Below are positions 1 to 5,854 of a stretch of 7,547 nucleotides of DNA, piece after piece. Under the pieces are notes generated by a model that saw nothing but the letters and a program-made list of their open reading frames with translations, did no database searches and had not been told where the DNA came from. The number at the start of each line of letters is the position of its first letter. Positions within the stretch are counted from its first letter, which is position 1. Source of the stretch: Betaproteobacteria bacterium UBA6910 (GTDB lineage: Bacteria; Pseudomonadota; Gammaproteobacteria; Burkholderiales; UBA6910); the NCBI GenBank assembly GCA_002451065.1, contig DKBC01000116.1, positions 257 to 7,803 on the forward strand. Reading direction: 5' to 3'. Position numbers and translations under genes: made by a program.

Positions 1-470
1 CCCAGGTGCACCTCGTAGATGGACATGGGGGCGTCGAGCGCGTTGGCCGCCCGCCGCCGCTCCATCCATTCCGCGTCGCCCCAGTCGTACTCCAGGCTCC
101 AGACCCGGGAGGCGGTGCTGGGAGGGGCCTCCCAGGCAAGGGCAAACGGATCACCCTTATCCACCTGATAACCACCGTGCCTGGACACGATCCGATACTT
201 GTAGAGCGTTCCGCGCCCGACATCCCGCACGAAACCTTCCCAGATTCCAGAGCCGTCAAGCCGCGGCGAGAGGGCATTGCTGCCCGGCGTCCAGCCATTG
301 AAATCCCCCAGAACCGAGACCGCCTCGGCCTCCGGCGCCCATACCGCAAACTGGGTTCCCGCATTACCGTCGACTACCGCCCGGTGCGCGCCGAGCTTTT
401 CATAGAGCCGCTGGTGAGAGCCTTCCTTGAACAGGTAGACATCGTGATCGGTGAGCAGGCTGTGATGCAT
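1..470 (-). CDS. glgB: 1,4-alpha-glucan branching enzyme GlgB, N-terminal part (runs off left edge)
   Basis: GlgB makes the alpha-1,6 branches of glycogen in the cytoplasm, by cutting an alpha-1,4 chain and re-attaching it. I translated the minus strand from ATG at 470-468 and found about 156 residues open to the edge. It starts MHHSLLTDHDVYLFKEGSHQ, has the N-terminal CBM48-type fold signatures FAVWAPEA and VLGDFNGW at about residues 41-60, then GTLYKYRI and QVDKGDPFA, and ends with the family stretch DAPMSIYEVHL that opens the catalytic domain. The E. coli enzyme has an extra N1 domain of about 100 residues before this point, so this looks like the shorter bacterial form. An AGGAGG Shine-Dalgarno lies 8 bases before the ATG. 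The gene starts 20 bases after the mscS stop, so the two are probably co-transcribed. The catalytic residues lie outside the window. Confidence 0.95.
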   Translation of the reverse strand, partial: MHHSLLTDHDVYLFKEGSHQRLYEKLGAHRAVVDGNAGTQFAVWAPEAEAVSVLGDFNGWTPGSNALSPRLDGSGIWEGFVRDVGRGTLYKYRIVSRHGGYQVDKGDPFALAWEAPPSTASRVWSLEYDWGDAEWMERRRAANALDAPMSIYEVHL

Positions 471-490
471 TAGGAAATCCTCCTATGCCG

Positions 491-1444
491 TCAATGGGGC
501 GCGGCGTCTCCGCCAGAGGCGGTATCCAAAAAGTCTTCGCCGCCCGACGTGATCCGGAACGACGGCGCACGGCCGCTCTTGTCCTCCCCCGCGTAGACCG
601 TGAGATGCGGGTAGGGAATCTCGATGCCGTTCTGGTCGAAGGCGCGCTTGAGGCGCCGCAGGAATTCCCGGCGCACGGCCCATTGCTCCAGCGGCATCAC
701 CTGGAAGCGGCAGCGCAGAACCACCGCCGAGTCCGCCCACTGCTCCACGCCTGCGATCTCCAGATCTTCCATAATCTTGGGGCCGAAAACCGAGTCCTCG
801 CGCATCTCGCGCCCCACCTGGCGCATGACGTCGAAGCACTGGTCCACATCCTCGCGGTAGGCAACGCCGATATCCATCACCGCCCGGGCGAATCCCCGGC
901 TGCGGTTGGTGACCGTGGAAATATTGCCGTTGGGAATGAAGTGCACGTTGCCATCGTAGTCGCGCAGCCGCACGAAGCGCAGAGTGACCTCCTCCACCAA
1001 TCCGCCGATGCCCGCCACCTCCGCCACGTCCCCCTGGCGCACCTGGTTTTCCAGCAGCAGGAAGAATCCCGTGAAGTAATCCTTGACCAGGCTCTGGGCG
1101 CCGAAGCCGACGGCGACGCCCACCACGCCGGCGGCACCAAGGATGGGGCCGATGGCGATGCCAAGCTCGCCCATGATGGCAAGGCCGGCGATCACCGTGA
1201 TCAGCACCGACGCGATATAGCGGAAGACCCGGCCCAGGGTTTCCACCCGCTTCACGTCCTCCACGCTCTCCTTCTGGCGCGCCAGGTACTCGCGCAGGGT
1301 CCGGATCAGACGCCGGGAAATCATCAAGGCGATCCAGGCCAGCGCCAGGATCACCGCGATGCGCAGGGATCCGGCGGCGACTCCGCTCCATTCCTTGAGG
1401 TCGGCCCAGGACAGATTGGCAAAGAAACCCGAAATTGACTCCAT
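491..1444 (-). CDS. MscS-family small-conductance mechanosensitive channel
   Basis: This inner-membrane channel of the MscS family (317 residues; E. coli MscS has 286) opens under membrane tension and releases solutes during hypo-osmotic shock. Hydrophobic helices lie at about 26-45 and 76-95. The pore-lining TM3 is at about 100-132 and has the Gly/Ala-rich pattern GAAGVVGVAVGFGAQSLV, followed by the family signature FFLLLENQVRQGD. The cytoplasmic beta domain follows, with RDYDGNVHFIPNG at about 161-173, and then the alpha/beta domain ending in IEIPYPHLTVY. The tail after that is short, acidic/Gly-rich and family-atypical. GGAGG lies 11 bases before the ATG. The gene sits 36 bases downstream of the Sel1-repeat gene and 20 bases upstream of glgB, all on one strand, which suggests one operon. 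Several MscS paralogues usually coexist in a genome, so I do not assign a specific symbol. Confidence 0.94.
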   Translation of the reverse strand: MESISGFFANLSWADLKEWSGVAAGSLRIAVILALAWIALMISRRLIRTLREYLARQKESVEDVKRVETLGRVFRYIASVLITVIAGLAIMGELGIAIGPILGAAGVVGVAVGFGAQSLVKDYFTGFFLLLENQVRQGDVAEVAGIGGLVEEVTLRFVRLRDYDGNVHFIPNGNISTVTNRSRGFARAVMDIGVAYREDVDQCFDVMRQVGREMREDSVFGPKIMEDLEIAGVEQWADSAVVLRCRFQVMPLEQWAVRREFLRRLKRAFDQNGIEIPYPHLTVYAGEDKSGRAPSFRITSGGEDFLDTASGGDAAPH

Positions 1445-1480
1445 GGCGCGAGATGCCTCCGCTCCGATTGGTGAACTACA

Positions 1481-2089
1481 CTACCGCGCTTCGTATTCCG
1501 CGACGCGTTTCTTGACCCGCTCCATCTCGGTCGGACCAAGCTTCTGACCGGTCTGCTCCAGGTAGAGTTTGCCCTTCTCCTCCATTTCTCCCGTCAGGTA
1601 GTCCTGGGCGACGGTGAACCAGAAATAGGCCTCGGCATAGTCGGGCCCGAGTTCCTCGCTGTTCAGATACAGCTCTGCCAGGGCGAACTGCGATTCGGTA
1701 TGTCCCTGCTCGGCGGCACGCTCGAACCATACCGCCGCCTCGCCAAGGTCCTTTTCCGTTCCGATCCCGTCGCGATACATGGTGCCCGCCATGTACTGCG
1801 CATCCGCGTATCCCTCCTTGTGGCGCAGGCGCGCCGCCCACCTTTCTCCCGCCTCCTCGAACCGCTCGAGAGCCATCGCCGGGTCCTTGGTCACGCCCTC
1901 GCCGTTCAGATACATCAGCCCAAGCTGGTAATGCGCCTCCAGCTTGCCCTGGATCGCCGCCTTCTCGAGTAACGGCACGGCGTTCTCGTAGTCCTTGTTG
2001 TCCAGGGCCTCCATCCCGTCGTCGTAAAGGTCGGCGAAGACCGGAAACGCAATCAACGCCGCGATCAACAGCAAGCCGGCTCGCTTCAT
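1481..2089 (-). CDS. Secreted Sel1-repeat (TPR-like) protein
   Basis: This 202-residue protein starts with a clear signal peptide: MKR, then a hydrophobic stretch, then FPVFA before DLYDDG, with cleavage likely after residue 19. It is therefore probably periplasmic. The mature part is built of Sel1-like alpha-helical repeats of about 36 residues. Their consensus pieces are AHYQLGLMYLNGEGVTKD, AQYMAGTMYRDGIGTEKD and SQFALAELYLNSEELGPD, each followed by an A-x-x-(W/R)F helix such as EAAVWFERAAEQGH. A less regular stretch (AEAYFWFTVAQDYL) follows, and then a charged C-terminal helix. Sel1 proteins act as protein-protein scaffolds; the partner here cannot be read from the sequence. The start is well supported by GGAGGA 5 bases before the ATG. 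It is the first gene of the probable sel1-mscS-glgB unit and is preceded by a promoter and a long leader. Confidence 0.9.
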   Translation of the reverse strand: MKRAGLLLIAALIAFPVFADLYDDGMEALDNKDYENAVPLLEKAAIQGKLEAHYQLGLMYLNGEGVTKDPAMALERFEEAGERWAARLRHKEGYADAQYMAGTMYRDGIGTEKDLGEAAVWFERAAEQGHTESQFALAELYLNSEELGPDYAEAYFWFTVAQDYLTGEMEEKGKLYLEQTGQKLGPTEMERVKKRVAEYEAR

Positions 2090-2114
2090 TTCAATCCTCC
2101 GAATTTAAGGTGAC

Positions 2115-2171
2115 TGCAGCCCGGAACCGGGCATAACCCTCGCTGCAACGCGGGCGTCCCGGAGGACCGGG
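2115..2171 (-). promoter_or_regulatory. Structured 5' leader: nested hairpins upstream of the Sel1 gene
   Basis: If transcription starts near 2252, the Sel1 mRNA has a leader of about 163 nt. Within it are a GCCCGG-AA-CCGGGC repeat (2119-2132), an outer arm pair TGCAGC (2115-2120) and GCTGCA (2142-2147) that shares two bases with the inner stem, and a second hairpin CCCGG-AGGA-CCGGG (2158-2171). The nearest stem ends about 14 bases before the ribosome binding site at 2095-2100. The 10-mer CGGGCGTCCC also occurs twice (2151-2160 and 2168-2177). The arms are seen directly; regulatory function is inference. High GC alone generates some hairpins, so the confidence is low. Confidence 0.3.
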
Positions 2172-2234
2172 CGTCCCCTTCTTCCAGCAAAACCGGGCGC
2201 CACGCCCCGACGAGACATCGCCAAACTGGTTTGC

Positions 2235-2252
2235 GCACAAATACTTTTGTGC
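2235..2252. promoter_or_regulatory. Inverted repeat, candidate MarR-family operator
   Basis: GCACAAA (2235-2241) and TTTGTGC (2246-2252) form a perfect 7-bp inverted repeat around a 4-bp centre. TT at 2231-2232 and AA at 2255-2256 extend the symmetry to 26 bp with two mismatched pairs. Size and AT-rich outer bases fit MarR dimers, which usually bind 16-20 bp palindromes. It overlaps the expected start point of the minus-strand promoter just upstream, where a bound protein would block transcription, and it lies about 40 bp before the marR start codon. Binding by that protein is an inference. Confidence 0.5.
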
Positions 2253-2258
2253 AAAACT

Positions 2259-2287
2259 ATTATCCCAGACGCTGCTAATCTGGTCAA
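2259..2287 (-). promoter_or_regulatory. Sigma70-like promoter for the Sel1-mscS-glgB unit
   Basis: On the minus strand TTGACC (2287-2282) is followed by a 17-bp spacer and GATAAT (2264-2259). Both hexamers match the sigma70 consensus at 5 of 6 positions with ideal spacing. The expected start point is near 2252. A plus-strand TATTAT at 2258-2263 overlaps this -10 and could serve the divergent marR gene, although I find no good -35 for it. Confidence 0.6.
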
Positions 2288-2292
2288 ACTCC

Positions 2293-2814
2293 ATGTCCCG
2301 AAAAACCCTGCCACCAACATGTTTCGGGCCGCGGCGCCAGCGGGAACTGGAGGTCCTCAGCAATTTCCGCCGCCTCTACCGCACCGCCCGCGGTCTTCTT
2401 TCCCGGCGGCCCCCGCGGGGCAGCGTCAGCGCGAGCCAGATCCAGGCCCTGAGAAAGGTTGCGCAGGCACCGGGGCTGCGGGTCTCCGATCTGGCCCGGG
2501 CCCTCGCCGTGCGCCCCTCCACCGCCAGCAACCTCCTGCTGAGACTGGAGCAGGACGGCTTGGTTCGCCGCAAGCGCAGGGGGAAAGACCGCCGCGAGGT
2601 CCGCGTGTATCTCACCCGCCGTGGCGGAACCGCCGCCAGCAACGCACCCCAGGAAGACAGTCTTTACAAGCTCGACCATTCCCTGGCGGAAATGCCGGGT
2701 CCCGAACTGCACCGCCTCGACGCGAGTCTGGAGGCAGTATTGGACCTCATGGCCCAAGCTCTCGGAGAAAAGCGGCCCGGGAATTCCGGCTCCCGGCGGT
2801 CGCCCCGGGACTGA
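2293..2814 (+). CDS. MarR-family winged-helix transcriptional regulator
   Basis: This 173-residue protein has a MarR-type winged helix-turn-helix at about residues 45-112: SASQIQALRKVAQ, then VSDLARALAVRPSTASNLLLRLEQDGL, which contains the recognition helix at about 74-90, then the basic wing RRKRRGKDRREVRVYLTRRG. N- and C-terminal helices of the type used for dimerisation flank it. The C-terminal tail is Arg/Ser-rich and probably disordered. ATG at 2293 is the first in-frame ATG, but no clear Shine-Dalgarno precedes it, so the start is less certain than the gene. It is divergent from the Sel1-mscS-glgB unit, and the shared 200-bp gap holds an inverted repeat suited to it. It converges on the antiporter gene with 3 bases between stop codons. 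MarR proteins are often repressors released by small ligands; the ligand is not visible here. Confidence 0.85.
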   Translation: MSRKTLPPTCFGPRRQRELEVLSNFRRLYRTARGLLSRRPPRGSVSASQIQALRKVAQAPGLRVSDLARALAVRPSTASNLLLRLEQDGLVRRKRRGKDRREVRVYLTRRGGTAASNAPQEDSLYKLDHSLAEMPGPELHRLDASLEAVLDLMAQALGEKRPGNSGSRRSPRD

Positions 2815-2817
2815 GGA

Positions 2818-4065
2818 TCAGGGGCCTCTGTTTCGGGGTTCCTCTCCGCCGGTGCCAGCGAAGCGCGCCATGGCGCGTCCGTAAAAGTACGCGAGCGGCG
2901 GGCGGTCGTAGAGCGGCAGCAGCGCCGCGGTCAGCACGATGCTGACAAGAACGATCATGTAGGTTGCATCCCTGATGATCTCGCCGCCGACGACCCCCTG
3001 CTGCAGCGGAATCGTCGCCAGAACGGCGGAAACCAGGCCCTTGGGCATCATGATGGCGGACACCGCCGCATCGCGGCGCGAGATGTCCCGGTCCATGGTG
3101 AGCATCACCACCAGGTGCCGGGCCAGGCACACTGTCACCACCATCAACACTGCCAGCCATACCATGCGCGGTGCGGTGAACTGCATGGATATGCCGAGAT
3201 AGACGAAGAAGAAGGTCTTGAGCACGAACACGATCTCGGCGAAGAAGTTCAATTCCGCCGCCTTCAGCTTGCCGATCTCGCCCACGTGGGCAAGCCGGTC
3301 GAGGCCGAATGCCCTGTGGTTGCTCAACGCGAGCCCAAAACTCAGGGCGGCCAGGGCGCCGCTGAATCCGAGCTGCTCCGCGATCCCGTAAATCAGGAGG
3401 CAGTAAGCCACGGTGGCGAACATGCTGCTGGTAATCCTGCGCACAATCTTGAGCACCAGCAGCCAGCCCAGGCCGCCGAGGATGCCGATCACCGTGGCCA
3501 TCAGCATCGAGGCCACCGTGGACCCCGCCACGCGGCCCGCGGAAATGCCGCCGCTGGTGGCGAAATCCAGTAGCGCCAGAATGCCCACGATGGACAGCAC
3601 GTCGGCGATGGCGGACTCCAGGATCAGAATGGTGCGCGCCTTTTCCCCCATGTCCACCATCTGCACCAGGGGGATCACCACCGAGGCCGCGGTGCAGCCG
3701 CAGATGACGCCAAGCATCGCGGCCGGGAGCAGGGAAAGGCCGAGCATGGCCCATCCCACATAGGCGATGACGAGGCTTGTCGTGCCGAAGCTCAGCAGGC
3801 TCAGGGTAAGCGTGGGTCTCAGCGCCCCGCGCAGCGCCTGAAGGTCCAGGTCGGTTCCGCTCTCCAGCAGGATCACGATCAGCGCCATGGTGCTGAGCAC
3901 CGGTCCCGCCTTACCGAAATCCGCGGGCGATGTCATCCCCAGCACCGGCCCCACCAGGATGCCCGCGCCCAGCAGGAACAGCACGTCCGGTATCCCGGTG
4001 CGCTCGAAAAGCGCCCGGAAGAAGTACGCGACGAAAACGATCAGGCCGATGGACAGGATGACCAT
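2818..4065 (-). CDS. Cation:proton antiporter (CPA family, short form without a TrkA-N domain)
   Basis: This inner-membrane protein exchanges protons for Na+ or K+. With ATG at 4065 it has 415 residues and about 11-13 hydrophobic helices. Features include the opening GIPDVLFLLGAGILVGP (24-40), the ESGTDLD loop (68-74), VICGCTAASVVIPL (about 120-133) and ILESAIADVLSIVGI (148-162), where Glu150 and Asp155 fit the acidic ion-binding position of CPA transporters. The helix VYLGISMQF and the motif MMPKGLVSAVLATIP follow. There is no C-terminal nucleotide-binding regulatory domain, unlike KefB/KefC. The frame stays open upstream to ATG 4242, but those 59 extra residues belong to a ureG remnant, so I reject that start. 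Neither start has a good Shine-Dalgarno. A TTG at 4074-4072 is another possibility. Ion specificity cannot be decided from sequence. Confidence 0.88.
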   Translation of the reverse strand: MVILSIGLIVFVAYFFRALFERTGIPDVLFLLGAGILVGPVLGMTSPADFGKAGPVLSTMALIVILLESGTDLDLQALRGALRPTLTLSLLSFGTTSLVIAYVGWAMLGLSLLPAAMLGVICGCTAASVVIPLVQMVDMGEKARTILILESAIADVLSIVGILALLDFATSGGISAGRVAGSTVASMLMATVIGILGGLGWLLVLKIVRRITSSMFATVAYCLLIYGIAEQLGFSGALAALSFGLALSNHRAFGLDRLAHVGEIGKLKAAELNFFAEIVFVLKTFFFVYLGISMQFTAPRMVWLAVLMVVTVCLARHLVVMLTMDRDISRRDAAVSAIMMPKGLVSAVLATIPLQQGVVGGEIIRDATYMIVLVSIVLTAALLPLYDRPPLAYFYGRAMARFAGTGGEEPRNRGP

Positions 4066-4101
4066 GGACAAGAGGGAGCCGAGGTTGATTAAGGCCGCCG
4101 C

Positions 4102-4130
4102 ATTGTACCCCAGGCACCCCCGGCCCCAAA
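4102..4130 (-). promoter_or_regulatory. Possible promoter of the antiporter gene
   Basis: TACAAT (4107-4102 on the minus strand) is a good -10 hexamer. At 17 bp upstream the -35 position reads TTTGGG, a weak match. Transcription would begin near 4095 and give a leader of about 30 nt to ATG 4065, which supports the short antiporter start. The weak -35 keeps this tentative. Confidence 0.3.
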
Positions 4131-4152
4131 TGTCAGCGCGCGGCTGGCAGAT

Positions 4153-4339
4153 GAAGCCTTCTCGCTCGATGGACCCGATGATCTCCCGCAGCGCGTCGCC
4201 GGTCTTCGTGTTGCTGAACTGGAACCGGCGCTGGCGGTGCATCCTGCGCGTCGCGCGCCATGATCTGCAGGGAGGCGCCGACCATCGGCGCCAGGTCAGT
4301 CTTGTTGATGGTCAGCAAATCCGAACCGGGCCGTCGCTG
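4153..4339 (-). pseudogene. ureG: ureG remnant: C-terminal third of the urease accessory GTPase, frameshifted
   Basis: UreG is the GTPase (about 205 residues) that delivers nickel to urease with UreD, UreE and UreF. The minus strand here reads [31 protein letters not shown], which closely matches the UreG stretch around its NKTD nucleotide-specificity motif. The homology then moves to another frame: [20 protein letters not shown], followed by [10 protein letters not shown], the normal UreG C-terminus. Removing one base of the GG pair at 4243-4244 joins the two halves without a gap. Compared with normal UreG, about three residues before SDLL also appear to be missing. Everything before about residue 140, including the P-loop and metal sites, is absent, and no normal stop follows. 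It lies downstream of ureA and the hydrolase on the same strand. The product would not be functional. Confidence 0.85.
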
Positions 4340-4420
4340 GTGCGGGTGATCTTCGGCTTCGCCGTCCCCCGTCCCCCTTCACCCCGATTTTTCGCGGCAC
4401 GGCTTCGATTTCTCACAGGA
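4340..4420. other. Non-coding gap between the hydrolase and the ureG remnant
   Basis: I see no gene here. The plus strand contains a short tandem GTCCCCC GTCCCCC at about 4363-4376 and a small palindromic patch around CTTCGGCTTCGCCG at 4351-4364. On the minus strand the bases nearest the remnant (about 4340-4358) may be a further decayed piece of ureG, because they resemble codons for K-I-P-R, but the match is too weak to claim. No T-rich terminator follows the hydrolase stop. Confidence 0.4.
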
Positions 4421-5404
4421 TCATGGGATCCCCTCCTGCGGGGTTACGCGGGCGCCCCGGGGCCCGGGGCGGAGCAGGAACTCGCGAATGGCGGCGATCT
4501 GGTCCGGGTCCCGGAGCGCGGGTGCGTGTCCGACTTCGGCAAACTCGATGGCCTCGGTGTCCCGCTTGCGGCGCTTCATTTCCGACACGATCTCGGCGGG
4601 CAGCACGTCGGACTCGGCCCCGCGCAGCACCAGCACCGGGCACTTCACCGCCGACCAGGTGGCCCAGAGGTCGATGCCGCGCAGGAACTCCGGTCCGATG
4701 GGCAGTTCCGGGTCCGAGTGGACCCGGGCAGGGTGGCTGATTCCGGGGTCGTAGCGCAGGGCATAGCCGCCATCCTTGAGCGGGAACACGCTATGCTCCA
4801 CCAGGTGCCGCCATTGGGCGGGGGACAGCTTGCCGAAGGGCGCGCATACCCGGCGCACGTAGGCGTCGGCCTCCTCCAGCGACTCGAATCGGCTCTGCTT
4901 GCCGACGTAGCCCTTAAGCCGGACCAGGGATGACCAGGGGACGAAGGGCCCGACATCATTCAACACCAGGCGCCGGATCGGAGAGCCGCGCTTGGCGGCG
5001 AGCAGCATCCCGATCAGCCCGCCCATGGAAGTGCCGACCCAATGGAGCCGCGTCTCCTGGCTGCGTCCCAGCAGGCGCCCCTGCAGAGCGGCGAGCAGGC
5101 CCCCGCCACCAGGGGTGGTGACCCGCGCGATCAGGGCCGCCGCATCGCTCAGATAAGTGGAAAACGTGTAGCCGGATTTATCTTCCAGCCAGTCGCTGTC
5201 TCCCCGCCCCACCACGTCCATGCACACCACGCGGCAGGTATGGGAAAGCTCCCCGGCCAGGTCGTCGAAGTCGCGGCTGTTGCGCGACAGTCCATGCACG
5301 CAAATCACGACGTCCCTGCTCGCCGCGTCGCCCCACTCGGTGTAGGCGACGCGGTGAAAACCTTCCGGCCCCAGGCTGAGGAAACTCTGGTGTGCGACCG
5401 GCAT
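4421..5404 (-). CDS. Alpha/beta-hydrolase fold protein
   Basis: This 327-residue cytoplasmic protein has a complete alpha/beta-hydrolase active site. The oxyanion-loop motif is CVHGLSRN (35-42). The nucleophile elbow is GTSMGG with Ser126. The acid is Asp266 in VLRGAESDVL, and the base is His293 in EVGHAPAL. A cap region lies between about 155 and 240. The sequence after DVVGRGDSDW (63-72) is typical of esterase or depolymerase-like members, but the substrate cannot be told. There is no signal peptide. The ATG lies one base after the ureA stop (TGA-C-ATG) with only a weak ribosome binding site, so translation is probably coupled to ureA. It occupies the place where ureB, ureC and other urease genes would normally follow ureA. 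In contrast to its neighbours it shows no sign of decay. Confidence 0.9.
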   Translation of the reverse strand: MPVAHQSFLSLGPEGFHRVAYTEWGDAASRDVVICVHGLSRNSRDFDDLAGELSHTCRVVCMDVVGRGDSDWLEDKSGYTFSTYLSDAAALIARVTTPGGGGLLAALQGRLLGRSQETRLHWVGTSMGGLIGMLLAAKRGSPIRRLVLNDVGPFVPWSSLVRLKGYVGKQSRFESLEEADAYVRRVCAPFGKLSPAQWRHLVEHSVFPLKDGGYALRYDPGISHPARVHSDPELPIGPEFLRGIDLWATWSAVKCPVLVLRGAESDVLPAEIVSEMKRRKRDTEAIEFAEVGHAPALRDPDQIAAIREFLLRPGPRGARVTPQEGIP

Positions 5405-5405
5405 G

Positions 5406-5708
5406 TCAGGTGTCCGGGCTCGACACTGTCATTGGCTTGATGCCGTCGCACAGGGTGGCCTCCACCGGGATCTCGGGAATCAACCCGGCGGCCCTGTTCA
5501 ACAACCGCTGGCGCGTGAGAGGCGTCGTGCAGTGGCTCATGAGCCCGGCCCCGCTGCGCCCGTCCCGTGCGCCCTCCATGATCGCAGCCGGGAGGCCGGC
5601 CACGGCGTCAAGATAACTGAGCCTCGAACCCCGCGCCTTGCGGCGCTCCTCCGGCAACGCGGCGATGCCCAGCGGCAGCTTGTCTTTCTCCCACGGTGTC
5701 AGCTCCAC
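5406..5708 (-). CDS. ureA: Urease gamma subunit-like protein (degenerate UreA)
   Basis: UreA is the small structural subunit of nickel urease. From the GTG at 5708-5706 the product is 100 residues, the normal UreA length. It keeps the family frame: VELTPWEKDKL at the start, RRKARG at 22-27, AAIMEGARDG at 41-50, LTR at 64-66, IPEIPVEAT at 77-85 and DGIKPMTV near the end. Many otherwise conserved sites are changed. Prolines occur at 12, 19 and 40 in helical segments, the usual NxPEA reads SYLDA, the QVMEGVxEMI region reads RLLNRAAGLI, and FPDGTKLVTV reads LCDGIKPMTV. GGAGG lies 4 bases before the GTG, which decides the start; the frame is open upstream to 5840, but that stretch has no UreA homology. 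The pattern suggests relaxed selection. No ureB or ureC is present nearby, so urease function from this copy is doubtful. Confidence 0.85.
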   Translation of the reverse strand: MELTPWEKDKLPLGIAALPEERRKARGSRLSYLDAVAGLPAAIMEGARDGRSGAGLMSHCTTPLTRQRLLNRAAGLIPEIPVEATLCDGIKPMTVSSPDT

Positions 5709-5712
5709 GTTT

Positions 5713-5717
5713 CCTCC
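5713..5717 (-). promoter_or_regulatory. Ribosome binding site fixing the GTG start of ureA
   Basis: GGAGG on the minus strand, followed by AAAC and GTG, is the only good Shine-Dalgarno near the ureA homology. It places the start exactly at the usual first residue of UreA, against the longer frame that opens at 5840. Confidence 0.7.
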
Positions 5718-5777
5718 AAGGTTCAGGTCTTTCAGGTTGGGAGCGCCACCGCCGCGCGCCCCACGATACCTGTCGCC

Positions 5778-5806
5778 TTGCCTCCCCGAAGAAGGTTTCG
5801 TACGCT
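5778..5806 (+). promoter_or_regulatory. Possible promoter of the BPSS1780-type gene
   Basis: TTGCCT (5778-5783), a 17-bp spacer and TACGCT (5801-5806) give a moderate sigma70-like match, with a start near 5813 and a leader of about 42 nt. The -10 matches only 3 of 6 positions, so this is tentative. Confidence 0.35.
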
Positions 5807-5854
5807 TGGACAAACTGCTTCGAGGATCAACCTTCACCAACGGAGCCTACCACC

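Noticed and set aside
485..1438. Long plus-strand open frame opposite mscS, and a 302-residue minus-strand frame over the same DNA
   Set aside because: Both overlap a clear MscS family protein; their His/Gln/Asp-rich or Arg/Gly-rich composition is typical of shadow frames in GC-rich DNA.
2747..3754. 335-residue minus-strand frame within the antiporter gene
   Set aside because: It is a Gly/Arg/His-rich shadow of the antiporter and has no membrane segments or family motifs.
4066..4242. ATG 4242 as the start of the antiporter (474 residues)
   Set aside because: The first 30 residues match the UreG C-terminus, the membrane domain begins only around 4065, and no ribosome binding site supports 4242.
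4375..4395. AAATCGGGGT motif on the minus strand, reminiscent of REP sequences linked to Y1 (RAYT) transposases
   Set aside because: Only about ten bases look similar, there is no second copy in the window and no stem; chance is enough to explain it.
5709..5840. N-terminal extension of ureA from ATG 5840
   Set aside because: The extra 44 residues have no UreA similarity, whereas GTG 5708 has a strong ribosome binding site and gives the exact family length.
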